Below, piece after piece: positions 55,039-64,000 of a DNA stretch of 64,000 nucleotides. The notes below the pieces were generated by a model. It saw only the letters and a list, made by a program, of their open reading frames with translations, was not told the origin of the DNA and made no database searches. The position numbers were made by a program, and so were the translations under genes. Each line of letters opens with the position of its first letter. Position 1 is the stretch's first letter. This DNA is from Alphaproteobacteria bacterium (lineage in GTDB: Bacteria > Pseudomonadota > Alphaproteobacteria > Rickettsiales > JADKJE01): positions 310,001 to 374,000 of the forward strand of contig JADKJE010000001.1 of NCBI GenBank assembly GCA_016722515.1, read 5' to 3'.

Positions 55039-55644
55039 ATGACTCATGGAGTAACTGTGCCTATTTTATCTGACACCTGGATTCGCAACAAAGCGCTCAC
55101 CGATGGAATGATTGAGCCTTTTGTTGACACATTACAGCGAACCAACGCCAAAAATGAAGGCGCTATTTCTTATGGACTCTCTTCTTACGGCTACGATGCC
55201 CGTGTTGCTAATGAGTTTAAAATTTTTACCAATGTCGACTCTGCGGTCGTTGATCCGAAGGCTTTTGATAATCAGAGCCTGGTTGACCGCAAAACCGATG
55301 TGTGCATCATTCCTCCCAATAGTTTTGCCCTGGCACGCACAGTAGAATATTTCCGTATCCCTCGTGATGTCTTGGTGATTTGCGTAGGTAAATCGACGTA
55401 TGCCCGTTGCGGGATTATTGTGAATGTCACGCCGCTCGAACCAGAATGGGAAGGACATGTCACCCTGGAATTTTCAAATACCACCCCGTTGCCCGCAAAG
55501 ATCTACGCTGGTGAAGGCGCTTGCCAGTTCCTTTTCTTTAAGGCCGAAAGCGTCTGTGAGGTCTCCTATAAAGACCGTGCCGGAAAATACCAAGGACAAA
55601 CGGGCGTTACCCTGCCCCGCGTTCTCCAACCGGTGGAGGAATAA
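55039..55644 (+). CDS. dcd: dCTP deaminase
   Basis: 201 residues from the ATG at 55039. Family blocks are ISYGLSSYGYDARVANEFKI, CIIPPNSFALARTVEYFRIP, GKSTYARCGIIVNVTPLEPE with the catalytic Glu in EWEGHVTLEFSNTT, and the terminal KYQGQTGVTLPR. It makes dUTP from dCTP. Longer upstream starts would add a non-conserved N-terminus. Confidence 0.93.
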   Translation: MTHGVTVPILSDTWIRNKALTDGMIEPFVDTLQRTNAKNEGAISYGLSSYGYDARVANEFKIFTNVDSAVVDPKAFDNQSLVDRKTDVCIIPPNSFALARTVEYFRIPRDVLVICVGKSTYARCGIIVNVTPLEPEWEGHVTLEFSNTTPLPAKIYAGEGACQFLFFKAESVCEVSYKDRAGKYQGQTGVTLPRVLQPVEE

Positions 55645-55647
55645 TCT

Positions 55648-56937
55648 GTGGATCGCATTCGTATTCGCGGTGGTAACCGCCTTGTTGGGACAATTCCCAT
55701 TGCCGGAGCTAAAAATGCAGCGCTTCCTATCATGGCAGCCAGCCTGCTAAGCGCTGAACCGTTAACGTTGACCAATATCCCACATCTGGTTGATATCATT
55801 ACGATGGCCAACCTGCTGGGTCAGCATGGCACCAGCTTCACTTTAAGTGGAGACCTCGAACCAGGCGGCGCTGCAGGTCGTGCCTTGACACTCCATACCA
55901 AGGACATTACCAGCTATATCGCTCCGTATGATATCGTCCGCAAAATGCGCGCTTCCGTGTTGGTACTAGGACCGTTGCTAGCCCGTTATGGCGAAGCTAA
56001 AGTGTCCCTCCCTGGTGGCTGTGCTATTGGTACACGCCCAATCGATATGCACCTTAAAGCACTCGAACAAATGGGAGCGGTTATTACGCTGGAAGGCGGT
56101 TACGTCCATGCCCACGTGCCTCAACGACTAAAAGGATGTGAAATCCAGTTTGATAAAGTCTCCGTTGGTGCAACTGAAAATCTGGTCATGGCCGCGACCC
56201 TGGCTGATGGAGTCACCACAATCCATAATGCTGCTAAAGAACCCGAAGTCACCGACCTTATTCATTGCTTAAAACAAATGGGCGCTAAAATTGAGGGGAT
56301 CGGCACAAGTAATTTAGTCATTGAAGGGGTTACCTCATTACGACCGGCGACCCACCATGTCGTTGCCGACCGTATTGAAGCCGGCACTTTTGCAGCCGCT
56401 GCCGTTATTACCGGAGGCGATATCCTGCTTGCCCATATTCAGCCCGACATTATGACCGCTACATTAGAAAAATTCCAGGAAGCCGGTGCTGAGATTATCA
56501 TCAACGATAAAGGTATCCGTATTCGCCGTGATAGTTCCTCACCTATTTTACCGTGTGATTTGACCACATCGCCTTACCCAAGTTTCCCTACCGATATGCA
56601 GGCACAAATGATGGCTCTGTTTGCCTTAAGCAACGGGGCATCTATCATCAAAGAAACCATTTTTGAAAACCGCTTCATGCACGTATCGGAATTAACACGC
56701 ATGGGCGCTAATATCACGATTACAGGCAATGCTGCCTTGATTCGTGGTGTACCCGATCTTCAGGGTGCGGAAGTGATGGCTACTGATTTACGTGCTTCCG
56801 TTTCGCTTATTCTGGCAGGATTAGTTGCCCAAGGCGAAACCTATATCAACCGCGTCTACCATCTCGATAGAGGTTACGAGCGCATTGAAGTTAAACTTCG
56901 TGCATGCGGGGCGGATATTGAGCGAGTACCAGGTTAA
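55648..56937 (+). CDS. murA: UDP-N-acetylglucosamine 1-carboxyvinyltransferase
   Basis: 429 residues. IAGAKNAALPIMAASLLS holds the conserved Lys-Asn, and LPGGCAIGTRPIDMHLKALE holds the phosphoenolpyruvate/fosfomycin-target Cys. The Asp of YPSFPTDMQAQMMAL and the Arg of ENRFMHVSELTRMGA complete the site. It is the first committed step of peptidoglycan synthesis. It starts as GTG, 3 nt after dcd. Confidence 0.96.
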   Translation: MDRIRIRGGNRLVGTIPIAGAKNAALPIMAASLLSAEPLTLTNIPHLVDIITMANLLGQHGTSFTLSGDLEPGGAAGRALTLHTKDITSYIAPYDIVRKMRASVLVLGPLLARYGEAKVSLPGGCAIGTRPIDMHLKALEQMGAVITLEGGYVHAHVPQRLKGCEIQFDKVSVGATENLVMAATLADGVTTIHNAAKEPEVTDLIHCLKQMGAKIEGIGTSNLVIEGVTSLRPATHHVVADRIEAGTFAAAAVITGGDILLAHIQPDIMTATLEKFQEAGAEIIINDKGIRIRRDSSSPILPCDLTTSPYPSFPTDMQAQMMALFALSNGASIIKETIFENRFMHVSELTRMGANITITGNAALIRGVPDLQGAEVMATDLRASVSLILAGLVAQGETYINRVYHLDRGYERIEVKLRACGADIERVPG

Positions 56938-56941
56938 TAAC

Positions 56942-57310
56942 TTAAACGTCCAAATGAACAGATAAAACTGGTTCATCTTCTGGCACAAGGCGAAGTTGCT
57001 CATAGTGTAAATAGCCAGGGGCTGATAGATCATCGTGAAAAAGCGTATTGGCCTGAACATCAATAGATAGTTGTGAAGATAAGGCCACTTCGGTATGCGG
57101 TATTGCTTCCTGCGTCAGCTGCATTAACGCCCATACTGTGTGATGGGCTACCAACTGATAATGAAGCGCCTGCTGATGTTGTCGTTGTTCACTAACAGCG
57201 GACAAAGGTTTGATAGCCAAATCCTGCGACATAGCACCTGCTTCATTGCTTTTGGTAGCCAGTTCCATTTTAGAAGATGTCTGTTGCGATGAACGTGTCG
57301 ATGTCAGCAT
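56942..57310 (-). CDS. Hypothetical protein
   Basis: 122 residues, convergent with murA and ending 4 nt from it. The N-terminus is Ser/Thr/Gln-rich and flexible. The middle has HQQALHYQLVAHHTVWALMQ and the end EQLRLVPEDEPVLSVHLDV. No signal peptide, helix or known domain is seen. The frame is intact and the codon use is like its neighbours. Confidence 0.5.
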   Translation of the reverse strand: MLTSTRSSQQTSSKMELATKSNEAGAMSQDLAIKPLSAVSEQRQHQQALHYQLVAHHTVWALMQLTQEAIPHTEVALSSQLSIDVQANTLFHDDLSAPGYLHYEQLRLVPEDEPVLSVHLDV

Positions 57311-57420
57311 AAGAAGGATATACCTGTTCTAGTCTACGAAGGAGTATAGCCCATTAAAAATACAAAAGAAAAGACCTAACTTAAATTATTTGCGTACGCG
57401 TCTTTAGCCGACACTTACGT

Positions 57421-57606
57421 ATGAATGAAGGTAATCAGATCATTAGTCGGTTTGTGAGCAATAATACACCTGGCCTAGTTAAAAATGGACTCGGTGCTGT
57501 CCATGATTTTTATGCAGATGGTGTTCAATTCGACATTATGGGAGTTGACATCGGCTGGCACTTTGCACTTAGAAATGAACAAGTGCACTTTCTTCCTTCA
57601 CTGTAG
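57421..57606 (+). CDS. Small hypothetical ORF or fragment
   Basis: 61 residues (GAVHDFYADGVQFDIMGVDI, then WHFALRNEQ). There is no good ribosome-binding site and its end overlaps the convergent pseudogene. It may be a fragment of a lost gene or spurious. Confidence 0.2.
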   Translation: MNEGNQIISRFVSNNTPGLVKNGLGAVHDFYADGVQFDIMGVDIGWHFALRNEQVHFLPSL

Positions 57607-58503
57607 AGAGCATCCTTGAGATGATCTCTGCATGGATTGGATTGGCGCAAATTCCTCTCTTCGATACATACCACAATGTTCAGAATTGATTAGCATGGTG
57701 GTCGCTAAAGGTTCAGGACCACCAGGTATCAAATCAATCCGGATATTGTTAGCAAGATCGTTATAAAGATGCTTGTCTACGTCAATATTAAATTTCTTAA
57801 GTACCTGGTGCACTTTCAGTTTATTCACTTCACCGATTAGAAATTCTGGAGAAGTAACCGACCCGCTTAAAGCAGGAAACGATTCTCCGAATTCAGATTT
57901 ACCATATTCCAATTGCAAATCACTAAATTTTTCGTAATTAATATCGTAGAAAGCATTCTTTCCAATGAGCATATTCTTAATTCTAATCTCTTCTGAGGGG
58001 CGCTCCTGAGCTTTTATAAATGCCTTCATTTTTGCATCACTTTCAAAACCCAGTGAGCAACCTATAAAGGCTGGATCAATATCTCTATAAATCTGTTTAT
58101 ATTCTTTCCAATTTGCATGTTTAGGCAGCCACTCGTGGCCTTCATCATAAGAAGAAGGCTCGTATAAATGTTTTGGAATCGCACATTTGTTTGTTTAATT
58201 GCCTCCAAGCGTTATGCATTGCTCTACATTACCTATAGCTTTACGATATTTTTTTATTTGATTATAAAGTTCTTTCTTCTTATCCATTTTAAAAAAATGA
58301 TAAGCAAATGTTCCTTTACTTCCTTGAATCACGGCGACAACACATTCGCATACGTTAGGTGCGAGGATATAATTCAAGTCATATTTATTTTTAGGAATAA
58401 ATACACCTTGCGATATATCGATGGATAAAGGCTCAAGTCCACGCCACATATTTATACAACATTTTAATGACACACAAGCATAATCATACAACACACCAAA
58501 CAA
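57598..58503 (-). pseudogene. Hypothetical protein interrupted by an in-frame stop
   Basis: Two frames are in register: 58503-58195 (102 residues) and a continuation to 57598. They are separated only by a TAA at 58195-58197; after it the reading continues as TNKCAIPKHLYEPSSYDEGH and EWLPKHANWKEYKQIY, then joins the ORF starting at 58029. The first part has LAPNVCECVVAVIQGSKGTF followed by AYHFFK. A cysteine strand followed by a His about 15 residues later recalls CheD/CNF-type deamidases, but the conserved GSC is missing, so this is weak. No family is assigned. Confidence 0.5.
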
Positions 58504-58516
58504 TTATTCAATACAA

Positions 58517-58740
58517 TATTATAAAATAGTGCAGAAAGCCACATTCACGTTTGAAGTGCTCAAATTGATAGCCTCTGGCCCTTGGTTTAGCTGCTTGAAT
58601 AATAGGATTGAGTCTCTCAAGGATGCCATTTTCATCTGACTCTCTTTCAAACGCAGGATCCCATCCCAGTGATTTTTGACCATTTTAGCGGCCTTGATCA
58701 TTGGCTCAATTGACCTGCTCCCCATTATGATACCATTTAG
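58517..58740 (-). mobile_element. ISL3-family transposase remnant (C-terminal)
   Basis: On the minus strand, PMIKAAKMVKNHWDGILRLK is followed one frame away by ENGILERLNPIIQAAKPRAR then GYQFEHF. This is the C-terminal block of ISL3 (IS204/IS1001/IS1096/IS1165) transposases, including the catalytic Glu region (NGILE.LN). One frameshift and loss of the N-terminal part make it dead. Its left end carries the same 22 nt (58538-58559) as the IS30 remnant at 4258. Confidence 0.75.
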
Positions 58741-58786
58741 AAGTAGGGTCCTGAGTTTATATAAGAATGCTTTTTTTGATCATGGC

Positions 58787-60805
58787 CTAGGTTTTCACGG
58801 AGCGTGTCACTACGTGTGTTTGCCCCATCTCCCCCGAATGTTTAGCTCTCTGGAAGGCCGAAGCCATTAACGAAGCAAACGCTTCCAACTGGTTTACCTG
58901 CGAAACTGAGAACTCACATTGCTCCTTGTGGGGAATAACAGCCAAAACGCCAACAACCTGGCTTTCCGTAATTGCTGGGATATAAAATCCCTTTGCCGCA
59001 GGAAGCGTATCCGTGTTGCGTCCTGTGGCAGAACCGTTTTCCATGGTTTATCTTGCTACATTTTCTTCTTTTAGGTTACCTAAATTAAAACGTTCCGGAA
59101 ATACGTGCAATACGTCATCTGAAAATGTATAGATTCCCACATCAGCATCAAAAACGACCCCGATATGCTTTATAACCATATCAGCCATTTCACGTATGGT
59201 TTTAGCCGAGGACAAATCTCTAGTTAACGCGTATAACATGGTGGTTTCCGACTCACGTTTTCGAGATAATCGTGTTTGATGCGACATTCGAGCGGCTTGC
59301 GATCCCACAATAAGGCTGGTGATAAACATGATATTAAAGAGAAAATAATCATCCTGCTCAAAAAAATTCAAAAACGTATGTGGAAATGTAAAAAAGAAAT
59401 TATATGCAAAAACACCTATAACCGATGCAAAAATAGAGGGGCCGGTTCCAAACCGCGAAGCAATCACAATGACACCGATAAGATAAAACATCATGATATT
59501 ATCCATGCTGAGTTTATCGACCAACAATAATCCCACAACCGTACTTAAAACCATCAGCAAAAAGGAAAAAACATAATTAGAAGGACGTGCAACTAATTGA
59601 CGCCAATAGGATTGAAACGGTTGCTCTACCACAACGTCTTGTGAAACGGTTGTTATCTCTAACCCAGCCCCATAATCAATTAATTGCTTTGGAAGCGATG
59701 ATTGAAAAAGTCTTATCCTGGGCGATTGATGTCGATGGCCTACGACGATTCGGGTAAAGCCATAACTTCGCGCATAATTAAGAATTTCTTCCAGTGCATT
59801 ATTACCTGTTAATCGCACAATATGCGCACCCATTCTCTCTGCAAGCCGCAAATTCCGATCAACAGCCACCCTGGCTTTATCCAATAAACGAAAATGCTGA
59901 CTGGTTTCTACATAAAGTGCATACCAGGGTGCCTTATTTCGATTGGCCATACGCTTAGCATGCCGTAGCACATGGGCCGTTAAAACATCATGGCCAACAC
60001 ACACTAAAATTTTTTCACCGATCTGCGCTTCATGTTGGCCTTGTTCTGCTGTTAGCGTGTCCATTTGCGCATCCACACGCTCGGCCGTCCGCCGCAGTGC
60101 CAATTCCCGTAATGCAACGAGATTGGTTTTCTTAAAGAAATTCTCAACTGCATGCTTATCTGCATCAGGGCCGATATATACTTTTCCTTCACTTAACCTT
60201 TTTAGAAGTTCGTCTGTTGGGATATCAACCAACGCAATATCATCAGCCTTATCAAATAATTGGTCAGGAACCGTTTCACGGACATTAATCCCGGTTAAGC
60301 GGGCGACCAGATCATTCAAACTCTCTAAATGCTGGACATTCAGCGTGGTATAAACATCGATTCCTTTATTAATCAACTCTTCAACATCCTGCCAGCGTTT
60401 GGGATGGCGTGAACCTGGGGCATTGGTATGCGCTAGTTCATCTATCAGCAATAAGGAAGGCTTAAGGGTGATCGCCGCTTCCAGATTTAATTCTTTAATC
60501 ACAATACCACGGTAGGTAATCTCTGTGGGAGGTATCACCTCAAACCCTTCAATGAGCTTCACAATCTCGCTACGGCTATGCGATTCCACCACACCTATAA
60601 CAACCCGCTTGCCTTCTGCTCGACGCTCTTTTGCCTCATTCAGCATCGTATAGGTCTTGCCCACGCCTGCGGAAGCTCCAAAAAAAATCTTCAACTTGCC
60701 ATGGGGAGTGCCTCTTTGATCCCGATTAATCTTATCAAGAATTTTATCAGGATTAGGCCGCCGGTCCGTCCCGACTGACTGGTGATGCGCATTATTGTAT
60801 ACCAT
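58787..60805 (-). pseudogene. kdpD: Truncated KdpD (sensor half only) with an in-frame stop
   Basis: 585 residues, then TAA at 59048-59050, then 86 more residues in the same frame (TMENGSATGRNTDTLPAAKG). The KdpD domain has Walker A GASAGVGKTYTM (43-54) and LLIDELAHTNAPGSRHPKRW. A USP-like domain, four helices (DUF4118) and a GAF domain follow. The TAA falls where KdpD has an almost invariant Trp (AxWxxxNGxxxGxxTDTLP). After about RAKHSGEMGQ the similarity ends, and the HisKA and HATPase domains and kdpE are absent, replaced by the ISL3 remnant. The start overlaps the end of kdpC by 14 nt. The N-terminal half could still be made and bind ligands. Confidence 0.85.
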
Positions 60806-61376
60806 CGAGTGCCATATTAAGTTTTAACACATTAACCCGCGGTTCCCCAAACAAATTAAATGGACGGGGTTCCCTATGTAAACGAACCAATTCAAGAATT
60901 TCTTCCTCTTTCTTATGACGGATATTTGCAATACGCGGCACTTGATATAAAGCAGCCGCCATACTGATATGAGGATCCAAACCACTGGCAGATGCCGTCA
61001 CTAAATCAACAGGTATTGCCTCACTACTGGTAGGACTCCATGCTCTCAATCTGTTCGCTCTATAGGCAACCAGACGCCATAATTGAATATTATTGACACT
61101 TAAATTTGATCCATTCGAGGCCGACGCATTATAAGGAAAATGCAACGTGGCTGAAGGGCGGGCCCAAAAATGACTAGGATCTGAGAAGGGTTGACCAATT
61201 AACGCTGAACCGCGAACGTTTCCTTGCTTATCATGCAATAAGCTACCCTGTGATTGATTAGGAAAGAAAACATGTAATATTCCGAAACAGACAAGGGGAT
61301 AACACACACCGCAGATGAGTGTCAGCACGAGTAATAAACACAATGCAGGACGAATCGAACCAGTAAGCGTTTGCAT
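60792..61376 (-). CDS. kdpC: Potassium-transporting ATPase KdpC subunit
   Basis: 194 residues: one N-terminal helix (ALCLLLVLTLICGVCYPLVC) and the family blocks GSALIGQPFSDPSHFWARPS, NASASNGSNLS and VTASASGLDPHISMAAALYQ. It stabilises the KdpFABC complex. It starts 9 nt after kdpB. Confidence 0.95.
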   Translation of the reverse strand: MQTLTGSIRPALCLLLVLTLICGVCYPLVCFGILHVFFPNQSQGSLLHDKQGNVRGSALIGQPFSDPSHFWARPSATLHFPYNASASNGSNLSVNNIQLWRLVAYRANRLRAWSPTSSEAIPVDLVTASASGLDPHISMAAALYQVPRIANIRHKKEEEILELVRLHREPRPFNLFGEPRVNVLKLNMALDGIQ

Positions 61377-61385
61377 CTTTATTCC

Positions 61386-63458
61386 CTAAGTTAAACCGAT
61401 AAAATTAAGCAGCATATCAATGAGCTTAATACCGATAAACGGCGTGATCACGCCACCTACCCCATAAATCACAATATTTCGTTGCAACAACGCTTCGGCT
61501 GAAACTGGTTTATATGTGACGCCTTTGATCGCAAGTGGAATCAACATCAATATAATCACTGCATTAAAAATAACTGCCGACAATATCGAGCTAAGCGGGC
61601 TTGCCAGCCCCATAACGTTGAGTGCCTTTAATGATGGATACGTTCCAACCAAGGCAGCTGGAATAATCGCGAAATATTTTGCCAGATCATTCGACACACT
61701 AAACGTTGTTAACGCTCCACGTGTCATTAACAATTGTTTTCCAATTTTAACAATCTCAATCAATTTGGTGGGATCTGAATCCAGATCCACCATATTGCTA
61801 GCTTCTTTTGCTGCTTGCGTGCCCGAATTCATCGCCACGGCAACATCCGATTGCGCCAGTGCAGGAGCGTCGTTGGTGCCATCGCCAACCATGGCTACCA
61901 GCTCCCCACCTTCTTGCATTTTTCTAATATATTTAAGCTTGGCTTCGGGTGTGGCCTCGGCAATAAAATCATCCACACCAGCTTCATTGGCAATAGCAGC
62001 GGCTGTTAGTGGATTATCGCCGGTGATCATGACACTCTTAATGCCCATTTTCCGAAGTTCGGCAAGGCGCTGCTTAATATCGTTTTTAATAATATCTTTG
62101 AGATAAATAACACCCAGAACCTGAGCATTTTGGGCAATCAATAAGGGAGTTCCGCCCTTTCTGGCAATGTCTTCAATCTGGCGTTTAACCTCAATAGCAA
62201 CATGACCACCAAAGCGGTTGACAACATTTTCAATTGCATCCCCTGCTCCCTTCAAAATCTGCTTGCTGCCAAACATGACACCACTTGTACGTGTTTCTGC
62301 GGTAAAGGGGATGAAGCTTACTTCTGACTGTTGATCCGTGCTTTCCTTAACGCCATATTTTGCTCGTGCTAGAGCTACGATACTTTTTCCTTCAGGCGTT
62401 TCATCGGCAAGAGAGGCAAATTCTGCTGCTTGGGCCATTTCCTGTGCGGTAAAACCTGGAGCTGGAAAAAACTCAACCGCTTGACGATTACCGATAGTAA
62501 TTGTCCCCGTTTTATCGAGGAGTAAAATATTAATATCGCCTGCGGCCTCCACTGCCCTTCCCGATGTTGCTATCACATTAGCATTAACCAAACGCTGCAT
62601 CCCCGAAATACCAATAGCCGATAATAAGCCAGCAATGGTGGTTGGAATAAGGCAAACCAGCAACGCAATCAGCATCGTTACCGTTATACATTGTCCACTT
62701 CCGGCTTGCTCTACACTGTATTTAGAAACAAAAAAAAGCGTAAAGCACACCAGTAAAAAAATGCCCGTGATACCCATGAGCATCGTATTGAGTGCCATTT
62801 CATTAGGTGTTTTTTGACGGCGTGCCCCTTCCACCAATCCAATCATCCTATCTAAAAACGATTCACCCGCATCAGCACTGATGCGTACCACAATAAAATC
62901 AGATAGCACTTTCGTTCCCCCGATAACAGCATCACGATCCCCTCCCGATTCACGTATCACCGGAGCGCTTTCGCCAGTCACAGCGCTTTCATCGATCGAA
63001 GCAATTCCAACCATCACCTGCCCATCTGCCGGAATAACATCACCAGCTTCAATGAGGACTAAATCATCCCGCATAAGTCGGTTAGCTGCCACTTTTTTAT
63101 AATTATCCAGGTTATCTATGTGAGATAATTTTTTGGCTACAACTTCTGACCTGGCTTTTTTGAGCGACTCGGCCTGGGCTTTACCTTTTCCTTCGGCTAA
63201 GGATTCCGAAAAATTAGCGAACAACAAACTAAACCATAGCCAAAACGCAACATGGCCAACAAACCAGATAGGCTCCCTTGAAATAATCGCATGGGGAATA
63301 TAGAGTCTCCAGACAAAAATAACGGTTGTGATCATGGCTCCAAGAAAAACAATAAACATCACCGGGTTACGCATTTGATAACGTATTCTCAAACGCAACA
63401 CAGATAATAAAAGCGCATCAAGCATCTGTTTTGAAAATGCGGTACAGTCCTTTTTCAT
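61386..63458 (-). CDS. kdpB: Potassium-transporting ATPase ATP-binding subunit KdpB
   Basis: 690 residues, full length. DKTGT with phospho-Asp315, TGES at 161-164, the nucleotide region GMGKSVA-like TPEGKSIVALARAK, and MVGDGTNDAPALAQSDVAVA are all intact. It is the P-type ATPase motor for high-affinity K+ uptake. The start overlaps the kdpA stop by 4 nt. Confidence 0.97.
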   Translation of the reverse strand: MKKDCTAFSKQMLDALLLSVLRLRIRYQMRNPVMFIVFLGAMITTVIFVWRLYIPHAIISREPIWFVGHVAFWLWFSLLFANFSESLAEGKGKAQAESLKKARSEVVAKKLSHIDNLDNYKKVAANRLMRDDLVLIEAGDVIPADGQVMVGIASIDESAVTGESAPVIRESGGDRDAVIGGTKVLSDFIVVRISADAGESFLDRMIGLVEGARRQKTPNEMALNTMLMGITGIFLLVCFTLFFVSKYSVEQAGSGQCITVTMLIALLVCLIPTTIAGLLSAIGISGMQRLVNANVIATSGRAVEAAGDINILLLDKTGTITIGNRQAVEFFPAPGFTAQEMAQAAEFASLADETPEGKSIVALARAKYGVKESTDQQSEVSFIPFTAETRTSGVMFGSKQILKGAGDAIENVVNRFGGHVAIEVKRQIEDIARKGGTPLLIAQNAQVLGVIYLKDIIKNDIKQRLAELRKMGIKSVMITGDNPLTAAAIANEAGVDDFIAEATPEAKLKYIRKMQEGGELVAMVGDGTNDAPALAQSDVAVAMNSGTQAAKEASNMVDLDSDPTKLIEIVKIGKQLLMTRGALTTFSVSNDLAKYFAIIPAALVGTYPSLKALNVMGLASPLSSILSAVIFNAVIILMLIPLAIKGVTYKPVSAEALLQRNIVIYGVGGVITPFIGIKLIDMLLNFIGLT

Positions 63459-64000
63459 TTACGCCCTATCAAATCAGTCGTTGAATTTAGCTGTTCCGCA
63501 ATAGGCCCCAGCGCTAATACAGGAAAGAAAGTCAATACGCCCACTAATATCACAACGCCTATGACGAAAAATACAAATAATGGCCTGTGTGTTGGCAATG
63601 TGCCAGCAGATGGTGGAACGGGCTGTTTTTGCGCTAAGCTACCAGCCAGTGCAAGCATGGAGATGATGACCGAGAACCGCCCTATCAACATGATCAATCC
63701 TAACACCAGATTATAAAAAACATTGTTGGCTTTTATGCCTGCAAACGCGCTGCCATTGTTAGCGGCGGCGGAGGTAAAGCTATAGAGAATTTCGGTAAAT
63801 CCTTGGGCTCCTGGATTAAAAATTCCGTCTTTCCCCGCTTGGGTTAATAACGCGAACGTCACACCGATTAATATCGTAGCACAGGGTGTTAACACCGCAA
63901 TCATTGCCATTTTCATTTCAAAAACTGATATTTTTTTCCCTAAATATTCGGGCGTTCTTCCTACCATCAGCCCCGCTAGGAAAACCGTAATAATGACATA
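63455..64000 (-). CDS. kdpA: Potassium-transporting ATPase KdpA subunit (partial at right edge)
   Basis: The C-terminal 181 residues are in the window and the frame is open to 64000 (VIITVFLAGLMVGRTPEYLG). GRTPEYLGKKI, AANNGSAFAGI (a selectivity-filter segment) and LGLIMLIGRFSVIISMLALA are KdpA blocks. It is the channel-like K+-binding subunit. Gene order kdpA-B-C-D is standard. Confidence 0.96.
   Translation of the reverse strand, partial: YVIITVFLAGLMVGRTPEYLGKKISVFEMKMAMIAVLTPCATILIGVTFALLTQAGKDGIFNPGAQGFTEILYSFTSAAANNGSAFAGIKANNVFYNLVLGLIMLIGRFSVIISMLALAGSLAQKQPVPPSAGTLPTHRPLFVFFVIGVVILVGVLTFFPVLALGPIAEQLNSTTDLIGRK

Noticed and set aside
59048..59050. Stop codon reassignment as an explanation for the kdpD stop
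   Set aside because: Known bacterial reassignments read TGA as Trp or Gly, not TAA, and TAA ends several intact genes here.
61516..62106. 196-codon ORF antisense to kdpB
   Set aside because: It is a frame shadow of a highly conserved gene; the kdpB frame explains the sequence.
1..64000. tRNA genes
   Set aside because: I looked for cloverleaf-like intergenic sequences with GGTTCGA-type T-loops and CCA ends and found none that convinced me.

Overview
The window reads as chromosomal DNA of a low-to-moderate G+C alphaproteobacterium. The evidence is a mitochondrial-type complex I accessory subunit (NDUFS4-like), a HIG1-type twin-helix protein, a cbb3 oxidase operon with its assembly genes, propionyl-CoA carboxylase and BigR-type sulfide genes. 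A host-associated or recently host-associated lifestyle is suggested by effector-like genes (ankyrin repeats, leucine-rich repeats, protease-like domains, a J-domain protein) and by many decaying genes and IS remnants. The species cannot be named from the sequence.

Layout. 1-12.5 kb is an accessory island: a broken multi-AAA ATPase with a papain-like N-terminal domain, an IS30 remnant, a broken LRR gene, an ankyrin protein with a caspase-like (clan CD) N-terminal domain, an IS5 remnant, a YhcG/DUF1016 nuclease, a frameshifted BRO antirepressor and a filamentous-haemagglutinin fragment. 12.6-17.3 kb is a sulfide-related locus: bigR, rhodanese, TauE and a persulfide-dioxygenase-like gene, divergent from an AhpD-like gene, DUF2892 and a deletion-damaged cytochrome bd locus, with a BigR-like palindrome between the two arms. 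17.3-19.5 kb is a small orphan cassette (coiled-coil membrane protein, HExxH protein, secreted protein). 19.6-31.98 kb is mostly housekeeping: histidine kinase, RNase P RNA, NDUFS4-like, xseB, ridA, ThiF-like, HIG1, tyrA, ilvD, pccB, pccA and hflX. 32.0-32.8 kb holds two copies of a ~119-bp palindromic repeat bracketing a GIY-YIG gene.

32.8-44.3 kb is a microaerobic regulon: a TauE/DsbD-like gene, ccoNOQP, ccoGHIS, hemN, an FNR/CRP regulator with a C-terminal cysteine cluster, and ompW plus a small partner. Three FNR-type boxes precede the ccoN cluster, hemN and ompW. 44.4-57 kb is again core: mreC, mreB, leuA, ilvC, a J-domain protein, a GST, mutS, dcd and murA. 57.3-58.8 kb is a decayed patch with an ISL3-type remnant that abuts a truncated kdpD, followed by kdpC, kdpB and partial kdpA running off the right edge.

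Two kinds of damage coexist. Several reading frames, including the normally essential mreB, are broken by one base in short A/T runs, which may be sequencing or assembly error. Others carry in-frame stops, internal deletions and IS junctions, which look like real decay. The ilvD, ilvC and leuA genes (branched-chain amino acids) and tyrA argue against an extremely reduced obligate endosymbiont.
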